Source: Bordetella sp. BOR01
Lineage (GTDB): Bacteria; Pseudomonadota; Gammaproteobacteria; Burkholderiales; Burkholderiaceae_B
Direction of reading: 5' to 3'
Assembly (NCBI RefSeq): GCF_019218885.1
Contig: NZ_JAHUWT010000003.1
Span: forward strand, 620,001-684,000
DNA length: 64,000 nt
The notes under the pieces are model-generated. The model was not told the origin of the DNA. It searched no databases and saw only the letters and a program-made list of their open reading frames with translations. Numbering within the stretch: position 1 is the first letter of the stretch; the number at the start of each line of letters is the position of its first letter. Positions 34,158 to 42,678 of the stretch are shown piece after piece. A program made the position numbers and the translations under genes.

Positions 34158-34489
34158 AGACAGGCGCAGAACCCTGGAAATTCTCGCCGCGATAGTCCGC
34201 CGCTTCAGCTAGTTTCCACGCTATCGCAGCATCGTGCGCGGCCGACCCGTGGCGTGCACGCCACGCCCGCGCAGCCGCCTGCAGCGGGCCCGCCGCGCTT
34301 GCGCGGACGCGGCACAACGCGAAAAAAAACATCCCAAGAAAAACAATTCCATACGGATCGATGCGTTGAATTATTCTTAGCTATCTAATATTATTCAACG
34401 GCACGCCAAAACATCGCCACTTGCGCAAAGCCGCAAAAAAAAGGCGTATTCCATCTAAGAACGTGCCACGAAAAAACGGAGAGAGACTC
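34158..34489. promoter_or_regulatory. Intergenic region between pcaG and the phthalate operon
   Basis: No gene is supported here. The first part (to about 34315) is very GC-rich and holds a perfect 18-base palindrome CGTGGCGTGCACGCCACG (34248-34265) and a hairpin CCGCGC-TT-GCGCGG (34293-34306). The second part is AT-rich and holds the long inverted repeat at 34364-34400 and probably the operon promoter. GGAGAGAG precedes the first start codon. Confidence 0.55.
34364..34400. promoter_or_regulatory. Candidate operator of the phthalate operon (CGTTGAAT-N21-ATTCAACG)
   Basis: Eight-base perfect arms flank an AT-rich 21-base centre that itself has partial symmetry (AATTATT and AATATTATT next to the arms). 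It lies 90 bases before the Bug start. The MarR protein encoded at the end of the operon, or the PcaQ-like protein, could bind it. Confidence 0.45.
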
Positions 34490-35506
34490 ATGATTAAAGA
34501 CCGATCAGCACTACGCCTTCAGGGCTGTAGCATCGTCCTGGCTTCGCTGCTAAGCGCCGTGCTGGCGCTTGCGGCGCCCTCTGCCGCGCAGGCAAACGAG
34601 CAGGCCGCGCAGTTCCCTTCACGCTCGATTCGATTCATCGTTCCCTACGCGGCAGGCGGCCTGCCCGATACGGTTGCGCGCGTGGTCGCCCAGGGCCTTA
34701 CCATCAGCATGGGCCAACCGGTGGTGGTGGAAAACAAGCCCGGCGCCAACGGCGTGGTCGCCGCGCAAACACTCAGCAGCAGCCCGGCCGACGGGTATTC
34801 GTACCTGGTCACCGACGGGTCGATGATGTCCATCAATCCGTCGCTGTACAAAGACCTGCCTTATGACCCCAAGCGCGACTTCATGCCGGTTTCCCTGATC
34901 GCCACGTCGCCGCTGTTCCTGGCCACCAGCACGCAAACCGGCATCAACTCGCTGCAGGATTTCGTGGCGCGTGCCAAGGCCCAGCCGGGACAACTGAACT
35001 ATGGCTCGTCGGGCATCGGCAGTTCACACCACCTGACCATGGAGGCCATGAAAATCGCGTTGAAACTCGACGTGACCCATGTGCCGTTCCGGGGGTCGGG
35101 CCAATCGGTGCCCGCCATGATAGGCAACCAGGTGGACGTGGTGTTCGCCGCCCTGCCTTCGCTGTCGGGCTTCGCCGACAAGGGCCAGGCGAAGATCCTG
35201 GCCACCAACGCCGGCCAGCGCTCTGCGCTGGCGCCCGATATCCCGGCAATCTCCGAGCTCATTCCCAACTTCAACTTTGCCGTCACGGTGGGCGCGCTGG
35301 CCGCCACGGGCACGCCCGATTACGCCGTGCAGAAAATCAGTGCCGCCATTGCCAAGGCGGTCAAGGACCCAGCCGTGGTCAAGCAGTTCAACACGCTGGG
35401 TATCGAGCCCGTGGGCGGCACGCCCGCCCAGTATGAAGCTGCCATCGACGACGAAGCCAGACGCTATCAAAGCGCGATCCAGGCCGCCGGCATCAAGGCC
35501 GACTAG
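34490..35506 (+). CDS. Bug-family solute-binding protein of the phthalate operon
   Basis: A 338-residue protein, slightly longer than its paralogues because of a long signal region (MIKDRSALRLQGCSIVLASL, cleavage near AQAN). Motifs are VPYAAGGLPDTVARVV and VENKPGANG, with PADGYSYLV. The ATG at 34490 follows GGAGAGAG. It is the first gene of an operon for phthalate breakdown, so phthalate or a related aromatic dicarboxylate is its likely ligand. A strong hairpin separates it from the oxygenase gene. Confidence 0.93.
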   Translation: MIKDRSALRLQGCSIVLASLLSAVLALAAPSAAQANEQAAQFPSRSIRFIVPYAAGGLPDTVARVVAQGLTISMGQPVVVENKPGANGVVAAQTLSSSPADGYSYLVTDGSMMSINPSLYKDLPYDPKRDFMPVSLIATSPLFLATSTQTGINSLQDFVARAKAQPGQLNYGSSGIGSSHHLTMEAMKIALKLDVTHVPFRGSGQSVPAMIGNQVDVVFAALPSLSGFADKGQAKILATNAGQRSALAPDIPAISELIPNFNFAVTVGALAATGTPDYAVQKISAAIAKAVKDPAVVKQFNTLGIEPVGGTPAQYEAAIDDEARRYQSAIQAAGIKAD

Positions 35507-35519
35507 CCGAGCCACGGCG

Positions 35520-35554
35520 CCGCGCGGGGGACTGCACCCGGCTCCCTCGCGCGG
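35520..35554 (+). other. Intercistronic RNA hairpin between the Bug and Rieske oxygenase genes
   Basis: Arms at 35520-35531 and 35543-35554 pair over 12 positions (11 Watson-Crick, one G-U) with an 11-base loop. It has no U-tract. A very stable stem here could protect the 3' end of the Bug message, or reduce read-through to the enzymes, so the binding protein is made in excess. Confidence 0.5.
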
Positions 35555-35593
35555 ACGGCCCCTCGCGCCTCATATCGACAGGAAGGAATCCGT

Positions 35594-36913
35594 ATGTTGA
35601 CCACCGAAGAGAACGAACTGCTGTGCCGAGTCGTCGGCGACGCGCCCATGGGCCAATTGATGCGCAGGCACTGGACCCCCATCTGTCTTAGCGAAGAAGT
35701 CAGCGAGCCGGACGGCGACCCGGTGCAGGCGCGCGTGCTGGGCGAAGACCTGGTGGTGTTTCGCGATACTGACGGCCGGGTCGGCGTCATGGACGAATAC
35801 TGTCCGCATCGCCGTGTGTCGCTGGTGTATGGCCGCAACGAAGAATGCGGCCTGCGCTGCCTGTACCACGGCTGGAAGATGGACGTCGAAGGCACGGTGA
35901 TCGAAATGGTCTCCGAGCCCGCGGCCAGCACCATGGCGCAGAAAGTGAAGCACAAGGCCTACAAGGTGCAGGAATGGGGCGGGGTCATCTGGGCTTACAT
36001 GGGGCTGCAAGACGACATTCCTGAGTTCAACCCGCCCTCGTGGGCGCCCACGGCGCAGACCAAAGTCAGCATCGCCAAGGTGCTCATTCCCTGCAACTGG
36101 GCGCAGATCCTGGAAGGCGCGATCGATTCCGCGCACAGCTCCAGCCTGCACTCGTCCGATTTCGTGCCGGCCCGCGTCGGCGGCGCCGAGGCCACCGACA
36201 AGAACTGGCTGCGTCCTTCCACCGACAAGGCGCCGAGACTGCAAGTACAGCGCACCTCGTTCGGCTTTCGCTATGCCGCCATCCGCCGGCCCATTACCAA
36301 CGCCGCGCAGAACGACTACGTGCGGTCCACCGTGTTCGTGGCGCCGGGTACCGTGTTGATCCCGCCCAACAATCTGTACAACGTGGCGAACGTCAACGTG
36401 CCCATTGACGATACGCACACGGCGTTCTATTTCATCGCCTGGGGCGAGAAAACCACCACGCCCGATACCGAGACCTGGCGCAGGTTCCTGGGCACCAGCG
36501 TCGGCATCGACCTGGATGAGCGCTACCGGCCGCATCGCAATACCGGCAATCGCTTCTGGCAAGACCGCCAGGCCATGAAAGCCGGCAACTTCACCGGCAT
36601 ACGGGGTTTTCCGAACCAGGACATTGCCATGTGGGTCACCATGGGGCCGATCGCCAACCGCCCGGAAGAGCGGCTGGGCGCCAGCGACCTGGCCATCGTG
36701 GAGTTCCGGCGCCAGATGCTCGATGCCGTGCAGGCGTTCCAGAAAGGCGAACCCGCCATCGGTACGGGCGACCTGCGTATTCCGGCCGATGTCTGCTCGT
36801 TCCAGGCCATCGTTCCCAAGACCACCGACTGGCGCGAATTCTCGGTGCAGCCAGCCGGCGCACGGCCCAGCCACGACCCGCTACTGGCCGGTAATTACCA
36901 GACCACCGCTTGA
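35594..36913 (+). CDS. Rieske aromatic-ring-hydroxylating oxygenase, phthalate 4,5-dioxygenase type
   Basis: A 439-residue oxygenase component. The Rieske [2Fe-2S] cluster ligands are Cys70 and His72 (EYCPHRR) and Cys89 and His92 (CLYHGW). The mononuclear iron site is in EGAIDSAHSSSLHSSD, with His181 and His186. The overall type is that of Pht3/OphA2, which adds O2 to phthalate to give the 4,5-cis-dihydrodiol. The neighbours encode the matching reductase, dihydrodiol dehydrogenase and decarboxylase, which strengthens the substrate call. AGGAAGGA precedes the ATG at 35594. Confidence 0.92.
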   Translation: MLTTEENELLCRVVGDAPMGQLMRRHWTPICLSEEVSEPDGDPVQARVLGEDLVVFRDTDGRVGVMDEYCPHRRVSLVYGRNEECGLRCLYHGWKMDVEGTVIEMVSEPAASTMAQKVKHKAYKVQEWGGVIWAYMGLQDDIPEFNPPSWAPTAQTKVSIAKVLIPCNWAQILEGAIDSAHSSSLHSSDFVPARVGGAEATDKNWLRPSTDKAPRLQVQRTSFGFRYAAIRRPITNAAQNDYVRSTVFVAPGTVLIPPNNLYNVANVNVPIDDTHTAFYFIAWGEKTTTPDTETWRRFLGTSVGIDLDERYRPHRNTGNRFWQDRQAMKAGNFTGIRGFPNQDIAMWVTMGPIANRPEERLGASDLAIVEFRRQMLDAVQAFQKGEPAIGTGDLRIPADVCSFQAIVPKTTDWREFSVQPAGARPSHDPLLAGNYQTTA

Positions 36914-36930
36914 ACCCAGGAGAAACCACG

Positions 36931-37920
36931 TTGGCCAAGCTACCACTTTCCATCGCCATGGGCGACTACGACCGCAACCGCGCGCTGTACGACGGCGCCG
37001 TGCAGATTGACGGGGTGGACCCCGCCTTCATGTTGCTGAACCCCGAAGAAATGTTCTTTCGCGCGTTCCGCTTCCAGGACTTCGATATCAGCGAACTGTC
37101 ATTCAGTAGCTATCTGGTCAAGCACGCCCGCGGCGACTGCCCCTACATTGCCTTGCCGATTTTCCTGTCACGCGCGTTTCGCCATACGTCGATCTATGTA
37201 CGCAAAGACCGCATCCAATCGCCGCAAGACCTGAAAGGCAAGCGCATCGGTATTCCCGAATACCAGTTGACCGCCAATGTGTGGGCACGCGCGCTGCTTG
37301 CCGACGACTATGGCGTCAAGCCGTCCGACGTCACCTGGGTGCGCGGCGGCATCGATCAACCGGGCCGCCCCGAGAAGATCAAGCTGCAATTGCCCGCCGA
37401 CGTGAAGATGGTAGACGCTCCGGCGTCCACCACCATCTCGGACATGCTGGACCGCGGCGAGATCGAAGGCTTCATGGCCCCCCGCGCGCCGTTCGGCGCC
37501 GCGCGCGCCAACCCCGACGTAGGCTGGCTGTTCGATGACCCGACGGCCGTGGCCAAGGACTATTACCGGCGCACCGGCATTTTCCCCATCATGCACGTGG
37601 TGGGCATACGCAAGGCCCTGGCCCAGCAGCATCCATGGCTGCCAGGCGCATTGCTGAAGGCATTCGAGCAATCGAAGGCACTGGCGCTGGCCAAGCTTGA
37701 AGACACCTCGGCCACCAAGGTTACCTTGCCGTTCGTCGAAGAGCAGTTGAAGGCGGCGCGCGACACGCTGGGCGAGAACTACTGGGCCTACGGGGTCGAT
37801 GCCAACCGGGCCACGCTGGAAGCGTTTACCCACCATCATCACGCACAGGGGCTGTCGGCCCGGCACGTGGCGGTGGACGAGCTGTTTCACCCCAGCACCT
37901 ATGAAACCTACAAGATCTAG
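36931..37920 (+). CDS. 4,5-dihydroxyphthalate decarboxylase (Pht5/OphC-like)
   Basis: A 329-residue protein of the 4,5-dihydroxyphthalate decarboxylase family, with a type 2 periplasmic-binding-like fold but no signal peptide. LSIAMGDYDRNRALYDG, FDISELSFSSYL and KRIGIPEYQLTANVWARALL are typical. It removes one carboxylate from 4,5-dihydroxyphthalate to give protocatechuate. The TTG at 36931 is chosen because AGGAG lies eight bases upstream; the TTG at 36910 overlaps the oxygenase stop and has no such site. Confidence 0.9.
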   Translation: MAKLPLSIAMGDYDRNRALYDGAVQIDGVDPAFMLLNPEEMFFRAFRFQDFDISELSFSSYLVKHARGDCPYIALPIFLSRAFRHTSIYVRKDRIQSPQDLKGKRIGIPEYQLTANVWARALLADDYGVKPSDVTWVRGGIDQPGRPEKIKLQLPADVKMVDAPASTTISDMLDRGEIEGFMAPRAPFGAARANPDVGWLFDDPTAVAKDYYRRTGIFPIMHVVGIRKALAQQHPWLPGALLKAFEQSKALALAKLEDTSATKVTLPFVEEQLKAARDTLGENYWAYGVDANRATLEAFTHHHHAQGLSARHVAVDELFHPSTYETYKI

Positions 37921-37936
37921 GGCCTGTGAACAGGCC
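37921..37936 (+). other. Intercistronic RNA hairpin after the decarboxylase gene
   Basis: GGCCTGT-GA-ACAGGCC is a perfect dyad that starts directly after the stop codon (a six-base stem with a TGAA loop in practice). It lies inside the phthalate operon, before the reductase gene. Confidence 0.45.
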
Positions 37937-37968
37937 CTGGGCCGGAACATCCGCGCAAGGACACTGCC

Positions 37969-38940
37969 ATGACTGAGTCTGCCCACGGCGCAGAAGCCCT
38001 GATGCCGCTGCGCATCGCCAGCATCGTCGATGCGGCCGACGGCATCCGTTCGTTCGAGCTGCGCCCGGCCAGGGGCGGCGAATTGCCGCCCTTCACACCC
38101 GGCTCGCATATCAAGGTGCAAGTGCCCAACGGTGAACTGCGCAAGTATTCGCTGTGCAACGATGCCGCCGAGCGCGACCGCTATGTCATCACGGTCAAGC
38201 GCGATGCGCAGGGCCGCGGCGGTTCCATCAGCCTGGTGGACCTGGCCTCGGTGGGCGATACGCTGCCCACGTCCCTGCCCGACAACGCGTTTGCGCTGGT
38301 CGACAATCCGGGCAGCCTGATCTTCATTGCGGGCGGTATCGGCATCACGCCCATTCTTTCCATGATCCGCTCGCTGGGCGAGCCGCCCACGGTGCCCTGG
38401 AAACTGTACTACCTGAGCCAGGCGCCCGCCGGCACGGCCTTCCTGGATGAACTGGGCAACCCCGCGCTGAAGGCATCCGTGCGCATACACCACGATCACG
38501 GCGATCCCGCGCAGTCGCTGGACCTGTGGCCCGTGCTCGAGAAACCCAACCGCGGCCATGTGTATTGCTGCGGCCCGCGCGGGCTGATGGAGGCCGTGCG
38601 CGACATGTCCGGCCACTGGTCTCCCGGAAGAATCCACTTCGAGAGCTTCCTCGAGGGCGGGGCAAGGCAACCCGACGACCAGCCGTTCACGGTGGCGCTG
38701 GCGCGATCGGGCGGCGAGCTGCAGGTGCCGGTGGGCAAGTCGATCTTGTCGGTGCTGCTGGAAGCCGGCGTGCGCGTGGGCCATTCCTGCGAAAGCGGAA
38801 CCTGCGGTTCATGCCGCACCGGCCTGCTGGCCGGCACGGCCGACCATCGCGACATGGTGCTCTTGCCGGACGAGCAGGACAGCCAGGTCATGGTCTGCGT
38901 ATCGCGCGCAAGCTGCGAAAAACTTGTGCTGGACCTGTAG
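37969..38940 (+). CDS. Phthalate dioxygenase reductase type FMN/[2Fe-2S] oxidoreductase
   Basis: A 323-residue electron-transfer protein with the domain order of phthalate dioxygenase reductase: FMN-binding barrel (residues 1-105, LRKYSLCN), NAD-binding domain ([22 protein letters not shown]) and a C-terminal plant-type ferredoxin with Cys274, Cys279, Cys282 and Cys310. It passes electrons from NADH to the Rieske oxygenase. The order FMN-NAD-ferredoxin separates it from ferredoxin-first reductases. Confidence 0.94.
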   Translation: MTESAHGAEALMPLRIASIVDAADGIRSFELRPARGGELPPFTPGSHIKVQVPNGELRKYSLCNDAAERDRYVITVKRDAQGRGGSISLVDLASVGDTLPTSLPDNAFALVDNPGSLIFIAGGIGITPILSMIRSLGEPPTVPWKLYYLSQAPAGTAFLDELGNPALKASVRIHHDHGDPAQSLDLWPVLEKPNRGHVYCCGPRGLMEAVRDMSGHWSPGRIHFESFLEGGARQPDDQPFTVALARSGGELQVPVGKSILSVLLEAGVRVGHSCESGTCGSCRTGLLAGTADHRDMVLLPDEQDSQVMVCVSRASCEKLVLDL

Positions 38941-38972
38941 CCCGCGGCCCACACGAATTCGGAATCCCACTC

Positions 38973-40157
38973 ATGGCCATTGCCCCCCTTCGCCTGGGCG
39001 TCATCGGACTGGGCCGCGCGTTCTCGCTGATGTTGCCGTCTTTCCGGGAAGACCCCCGTGTGCAGCTGGTCGCGGCGTGCGACCCCCGCCGCCCCGCCCG
39101 CGAGCAATTCACGGCCGACTTCCAGGGCCCGGCCTACGAATCCGCCGAAGCGCTGATCCGGGACCCCCTGGTGCAGGTCGTGTACGTGGCCAGTCCGCAC
39201 CAGCATCACGCCGACCATACCCGGCTGGCGGCCGCGCACGGCAAGCATGTGCTGGTCGAAAAACCCATGGCGCTCAGCCTGGCGGAATGCGACACCATGA
39301 TCGCGGCCTGCGAGGCCGCCTCGGTGCACTTGGTGATAGGCCACTGCCACAGTTTCGATACGCCATACCTGCAATGCCGCGAGCGCATTGCGCGCGGCGA
39401 GTTCGGGGCCGTGAGGATGGTGCATGCGCTGAACTACACCGACTATCTCTTGCGGCCGCGCCGTCCCGAAGAGCTGGCCACCCGGGAAGGCGGCGGCGCA
39501 GTGTTCAGCCAGGCCGCCCACCAGGTCGATATCGTGCGCCTGCTGGTCGGCCGGCGCCCCGCCCGGCTACGCTGCGCGCTGGGAAACTGGGACCCGGGGC
39601 GGCCCACCGAAGGCGCCTATAGCGCGCTGCTGTGGTTCGATGGCGGCGCCTACGCCTCGTTGAACTATAACGGCTACGCGCATTTCGACTCCGATGAATG
39701 GATGGACTGGGTCGGCGAAATGGGCCGTCCGAAAGACCCGGCCGATTACGGCGCGGCGCGCCGCAAGCTGGCCGGCCTGGGCCCTGCGCAAGACGAAGCC
39801 GCCCTGAAAGCGGCCGGCACCTATGGCGGCCCGCTGTACAGCGCACCCGCGCCCGGTGGGCCACAGGCCACGCACCAGCACTTCGGCAGCATCCTGGTGT
39901 CGTGTGAACAGGCCGACTTGCGGCCGATGCCCACCGGCATTTTCGTCTATGGAAACGCACGCCGCGAGTTCCTGCCCTTGCCGGCACCGGCTGCGCCGCG
40001 CCTTGAGGTGGTCGACGAGCTGCATGACGCCATCTACCGCGACCGCCCCGCGCTGCACGACGGACGCTGGGCCAAGGCCACGCTGGAAATCTGCCTGGCC
40101 ATGCTGCAATCCGACGGCGCCGGCTCGGACATACCGCTGCGCCACCAGGTAGCATGA
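38973..40157 (+). CDS. Gfo/Idh/MocA oxidoreductase, probable phthalate 4,5-dihydrodiol dehydrogenase (Pht4-like)
   Basis: A 394-residue protein with the N-terminal Rossmann motif [31 protein letters not shown] and the family active-site region [19 protein letters not shown]. Pht4 of the P. putida phthalate pathway belongs to this family and oxidises the cis-4,5-dihydrodiol to 4,5-dihydroxyphthalate. Position in a complete phthalate operon supports this role. The ATG at 38973 is 32 bases after the reductase stop. The upstream part of the same open frame is an antisense/overlap artefact inside the reductase gene. Confidence 0.88.
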   Translation: MAIAPLRLGVIGLGRAFSLMLPSFREDPRVQLVAACDPRRPAREQFTADFQGPAYESAEALIRDPLVQVVYVASPHQHHADHTRLAAAHGKHVLVEKPMALSLAECDTMIAACEAASVHLVIGHCHSFDTPYLQCRERIARGEFGAVRMVHALNYTDYLLRPRRPEELATREGGGAVFSQAAHQVDIVRLLVGRRPARLRCALGNWDPGRPTEGAYSALLWFDGGAYASLNYNGYAHFDSDEWMDWVGEMGRPKDPADYGAARRKLAGLGPAQDEAALKAAGTYGGPLYSAPAPGGPQATHQHFGSILVSCEQADLRPMPTGIFVYGNARREFLPLPAPAAPRLEVVDELHDAIYRDRPALHDGRWAKATLEICLAMLQSDGAGSDIPLRHQVA

Positions 40158-40245
40158 CACCAGGTCCGCGGCGCCGGCAATTTGGCGGCTGGCGCTTTGC
40201 GGTATCATTTTCCGCGACCTTCCGACTCCATCACGCTGCCTGCGC

Positions 40246-40797
40246 ATGACTTCCAAAGAAACGAGAAAAGTACTGGCCCATTGGCGCGAGGCAGTTCCGC
40301 ACGACCGCCTTGCACACCTGATCAAGGACGCCACTCGCGCCTTGGTGCGTGGCCTGCAGATGCGCCTGTCGGATCACAACGTCTCGTTCGGGCATTGGGC
40401 GTTCCTGCGCATCCTGTGGGAACAAGACGGCCTGACGCAACGCGAACTCAGCGAACAGGCCGGCGTCATGGAACCCACCACTTATGCGGCCATGAAAGCG
40501 ATGGAAGCGCTGGGCTATATCGAACGCAAGCACCTGCCGGGCAACAACAAGAACATCCACGTCTTTCTCACGCGCAATGGCCGGGCCCTGAAAAAAAAAC
40601 TGATCCCGCTGGCCGAAGAAATCAATGCCATCGGCACTCGCGGCCTGACCGGCACCGAAGTCAAGACCGCGCGCAAGGTATTGCTGGCCATCATTGCCAA
40701 TATGGCAGACGACGAGGCCTCCATGGAAAACGCCGAACGGCGCGTGGTGTCTACCCGCGAGTTGTCGCGACGCATCAACGAGACCGCCGAATCCTGA
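40246..40797 (+). CDS. MarR family transcriptional regulator
   Basis: A 183-residue winged-helix protein, longer than the usual 140-160 because of extra N- and C-terminal residues. SFGHWAFLRILWEQDGLTQRELSEQAG, EPTTYAAMKAMEALG and the wing with HVFLTRNGRALKKKL are visible in part. MarR proteins commonly release DNA on binding aromatic acids. It lies 88 bases after the phthalate enzymes in the same direction and may repress them from the operator candidate at 34364-34400. No obvious palindrome was found directly before its own start. Confidence 0.9.
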   Translation: MTSKETRKVLAHWREAVPHDRLAHLIKDATRALVRGLQMRLSDHNVSFGHWAFLRILWEQDGLTQRELSEQAGVMEPTTYAAMKAMEALGYIERKHLPGNNKNIHVFLTRNGRALKKKLIPLAEEINAIGTRGLTGTEVKTARKVLLAIIANMADDEASMENAERRVVSTRELSRRINETAES

Positions 40798-40816
40798 GCC
40801 GGGCCAGTGCCCCGGC
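40798..40816. terminator. Hairpin after the MarR gene
   Basis: GCCGGG and CCCGGC pair around a seven-base loop, starting immediately after the MarR stop and before the convergent small gene. No U-tract follows, so the terminator call is weak. Confidence 0.35.
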
Positions 40817-40840
40817 CCGCTCTACCGCCCGGCCCGCCGC

Positions 40841-41143
40841 CTAGCGGTACGTCATATCGACCACGTACCTGCGTGGGCCGCTCGCCTGGGCCGAATGGTC
40901 CTGCAACGGCCGGACCGTCACATCAGCGTACGGGACTTGCGACGATGACGGCACCGACACGCTTTCCGGCGTGCTGCAATCTGCCGTGACGTTGGGCGCC
41001 CCGCGGCGAATCTGGACAGCCGCCGTGCAGGCAGCCGGAACCACAATACTGCCCACGAAGTGTATTCGCCCGCCTGTGGCCCATGCCGGCGTGGTCAACG
41101 CCGCTCCTAACATACCGACCCACAGTGCTCGCATGACTTCCAT
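40841..41143 (-). CDS. Small exported protein with fimbrillin-like N-terminal motif
   Basis: A 100-residue protein (97 from the ATG at 41134). A Sec signal (MRALWVGMLGAALTTPAWA) is followed by GGRIHFVGSIVVPAAC, which resembles the start of mature type 1 fimbrial subunits (G-x-I-x-F-x-G-x-I-V...C), and a second Cys (TADCSTPE) could form a disulfide. The rest is too short for a full pilin domain, so this is either a truncated relative or a small periplasmic protein with a similar edge strand. The conserved C-terminal beta zipper Tyr is only hinted at by the final VDMTYR. No usher or chaperone gene is near. Confidence 0.65.
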   Translation of the reverse strand: MEVMRALWVGMLGAALTTPAWATGGRIHFVGSIVVPAACTAAVQIRRGAPNVTADCSTPESVSVPSSSQVPYADVTVRPLQDHSAQASGPRRYVVDMTYR

Positions 41144-41321
41144 GTCTGCTCCTTGCGTTTAGTGGAATCACGTATGCGCAGTAACGCGCCCGTCTACCGT
41201 ATCTACGTCACCAGGCTATCCCAGCTTAAGTCTCGCAATCAAAAGGATAGGGAAAATGCCTCGGAAAATTCAGATGAAGATCAGGTACGCTCTTGCTTCT
41301 ATTCTTATAAGGACTGCAACG

Positions 41322-42311
41322 ATGCGTGCCAACTTACGCGCCCATAAATTCGCCGGACTGACCCTTGCGCTGGGCTTGTCGGCCTTTGCCGCCCCGGCAC
41401 AATCGGCCGACGACTATCCGTCCGCGCCGGTCACCATGATCGTGGGCTGGGCGGCCGGCGGGCCCGCCGACGGCGTTGGCCGCATGGTGGCCGCGGAAAT
41501 GAGCAAGCATCTGGGCCAGGCAGTGGTGGTAGACAACCGCGGCGGGGCGGGCGGCAATATCGGCTCGGTTGCCGCCGCGCGCGCCAGGCCCGATGGCTAC
41601 ACCATCATGCTGGCCACAGTGGCCTCGCACGGCCTGAATTCGGCGCTGTACGACAACATCGGCTATGACCCCATCAAGGATTTCGCGCCGGTGGGGCTGG
41701 TCAATACGTCGCCATCCACGATGCTGGTGCCGCTGGATTCCCCCTTCAAAACGGTGCAAGACTACGTGGCGCAAGCACAACAGAACCCGGGAAAGCTGAC
41801 CTATGCCTCGGGTGGCGTAGGTTCATCTCAACACTTGGCGGGCGCCAGCTTCAAGACACGCACGGGCATCGACATCCTGCATGTGCCGTTCAAGGGCACG
41901 GCGCCGGCACTGACCGATGTGATGGCCGGCCGTGTCGACATGATCATCACCACCGGCGCCATGGCGCCCATCGCTTCGGGCAAGGTGCGGCCGCTGGCCA
42001 TCACCGCCAAGGCGCGTATTTCCGCCCTGCCGCAAGTGCCCACCTTCGACGAGGCAGGCGTCAAGGACTTCTATATGGAATCGTGGTACGGCCTGGTGGC
42101 GCCCGCGGACACCCCGCGCCCGATCCTGGTCAAGCTCAATGAGGCCCTGGCCAAGACCCTGCAAGACCCCGATTTGCGCAAGAAGTTCGTGGACATGGGT
42201 TCGGTACCCGCCGAGCCCATGTCCATCGATGCCTACTGGGACATGGTCCGGAAAGGCATGGGCGAGGCCGCCGAGCTGGTGCAGATTTCCGGCGCCAAGG
42301 CAGAAAAGTAG
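41322..42311 (+). CDS. Bug-family solute-binding protein
   Basis: A 329-residue protein with signal MRANLRAHKFAGLTLALGL and cleavage near AQSA. The first loop VGWAAGGPADGVGRMV lacks the usual Ala-Arg pair (Gly-Arg instead), and the second is VDNRGGAGG rather than VENxPG. The ATG at 41322 has AAGGA eight bases upstream and is chosen over the ATG at 41256. It is alone: the gene before is the divergent small exported protein, and the next genes converge on it. Its ligand cannot be guessed from context. Confidence 0.91.
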   Translation: MRANLRAHKFAGLTLALGLSAFAAPAQSADDYPSAPVTMIVGWAAGGPADGVGRMVAAEMSKHLGQAVVVDNRGGAGGNIGSVAAARARPDGYTIMLATVASHGLNSALYDNIGYDPIKDFAPVGLVNTSPSTMLVPLDSPFKTVQDYVAQAQQNPGKLTYASGGVGSSQHLAGASFKTRTGIDILHVPFKGTAPALTDVMAGRVDMIITTGAMAPIASGKVRPLAITAKARISALPQVPTFDEAGVKDFYMESWYGLVAPADTPRPILVKLNEALAKTLQDPDLRKKFVDMGSVPAEPMSIDAYWDMVRKGMGEAAELVQISGAKAEK

Positions 42312-42325
42312 CGTCGCCTGCGAAA

Positions 42326-42346
42326 CGCCGGCCGGCCAGGCCGGCG
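42326..42346. terminator. Strong hairpin between convergent Bug and DUF4387 genes
   Basis: CGCCGGCC and GGCCGGCG form a perfect eight-base stem with a five-base loop in the 37-bp gap between two stop codons. The position suits a bidirectional terminator; there is no U-tract. Confidence 0.4.
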
Positions 42347-42348
42347 GA

Positions 42349-42678
42349 TCACCGCCCAGTGTGCGACGACTGATCCGGCAGCGCGATATCCTGCATGATG
42401 TACGACAGCGTCTTGCCATGCGCGTCCATGGCCAGGGAAATCGTCACACCGCCGCCCAGTGCGTTTTCGATGACGAAGTTCAGCGCGCGCATCCTGGGAA
42501 GCTCGTAGCGTGTCACCGGTCCGGCTGCCACGTGCCGATAGGCCTGCATGACCCGCTCGACGGTCAGCTCGCGCCGCAGCACATCCCAACCTGCCGCGTC
42601 GTAGGCAATGACCGAGACATTCGAGGTATTTCCCTTGTCGCCGGCGCGCGAATGGCCCAGCTCGTAGACCTTGATCAT
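42349..42678 (-). CDS. DUF4387 (AtuA-associated) protein
   Basis: A 109-residue protein with VYELGHSRAGDKGNTSNVSVIAY, visible in part as HSRAGDKGNTSNVS, which is the hallmark of the small partner of AtuA/DUF1446 proteins. In some genomes the two are fused, which implies a complex. The biochemical role is unknown. Its ATG overlaps the stop of the AtuA-like gene (ATGA), so the two are coupled. SLAMDAHGKTLSY in the C-terminal half is also family-like. Confidence 0.88.
   Translation of the reverse strand: MIKVYELGHSRAGDKGNTSNVSVIAYDAAGWDVLRRELTVERVMQAYRHVAAGPVTRYELPRMRALNFVIENALGGGVTISLAMDAHGKTLSYIMQDIALPDQSSHTGR

Noticed and set aside
34293-34330. Hairpin near a poly-A run as an intrinsic terminator
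   Set aside because: The homopolymer run is A on the plus strand, and on the minus strand it would come before the stem, so the order is wrong for a terminator in either direction.
38526-38972. N-terminal extension of the Gfo/Idh/MocA protein
   Set aside because: It lies in another frame of the phthalate dioxygenase reductase gene and carries no family motif.
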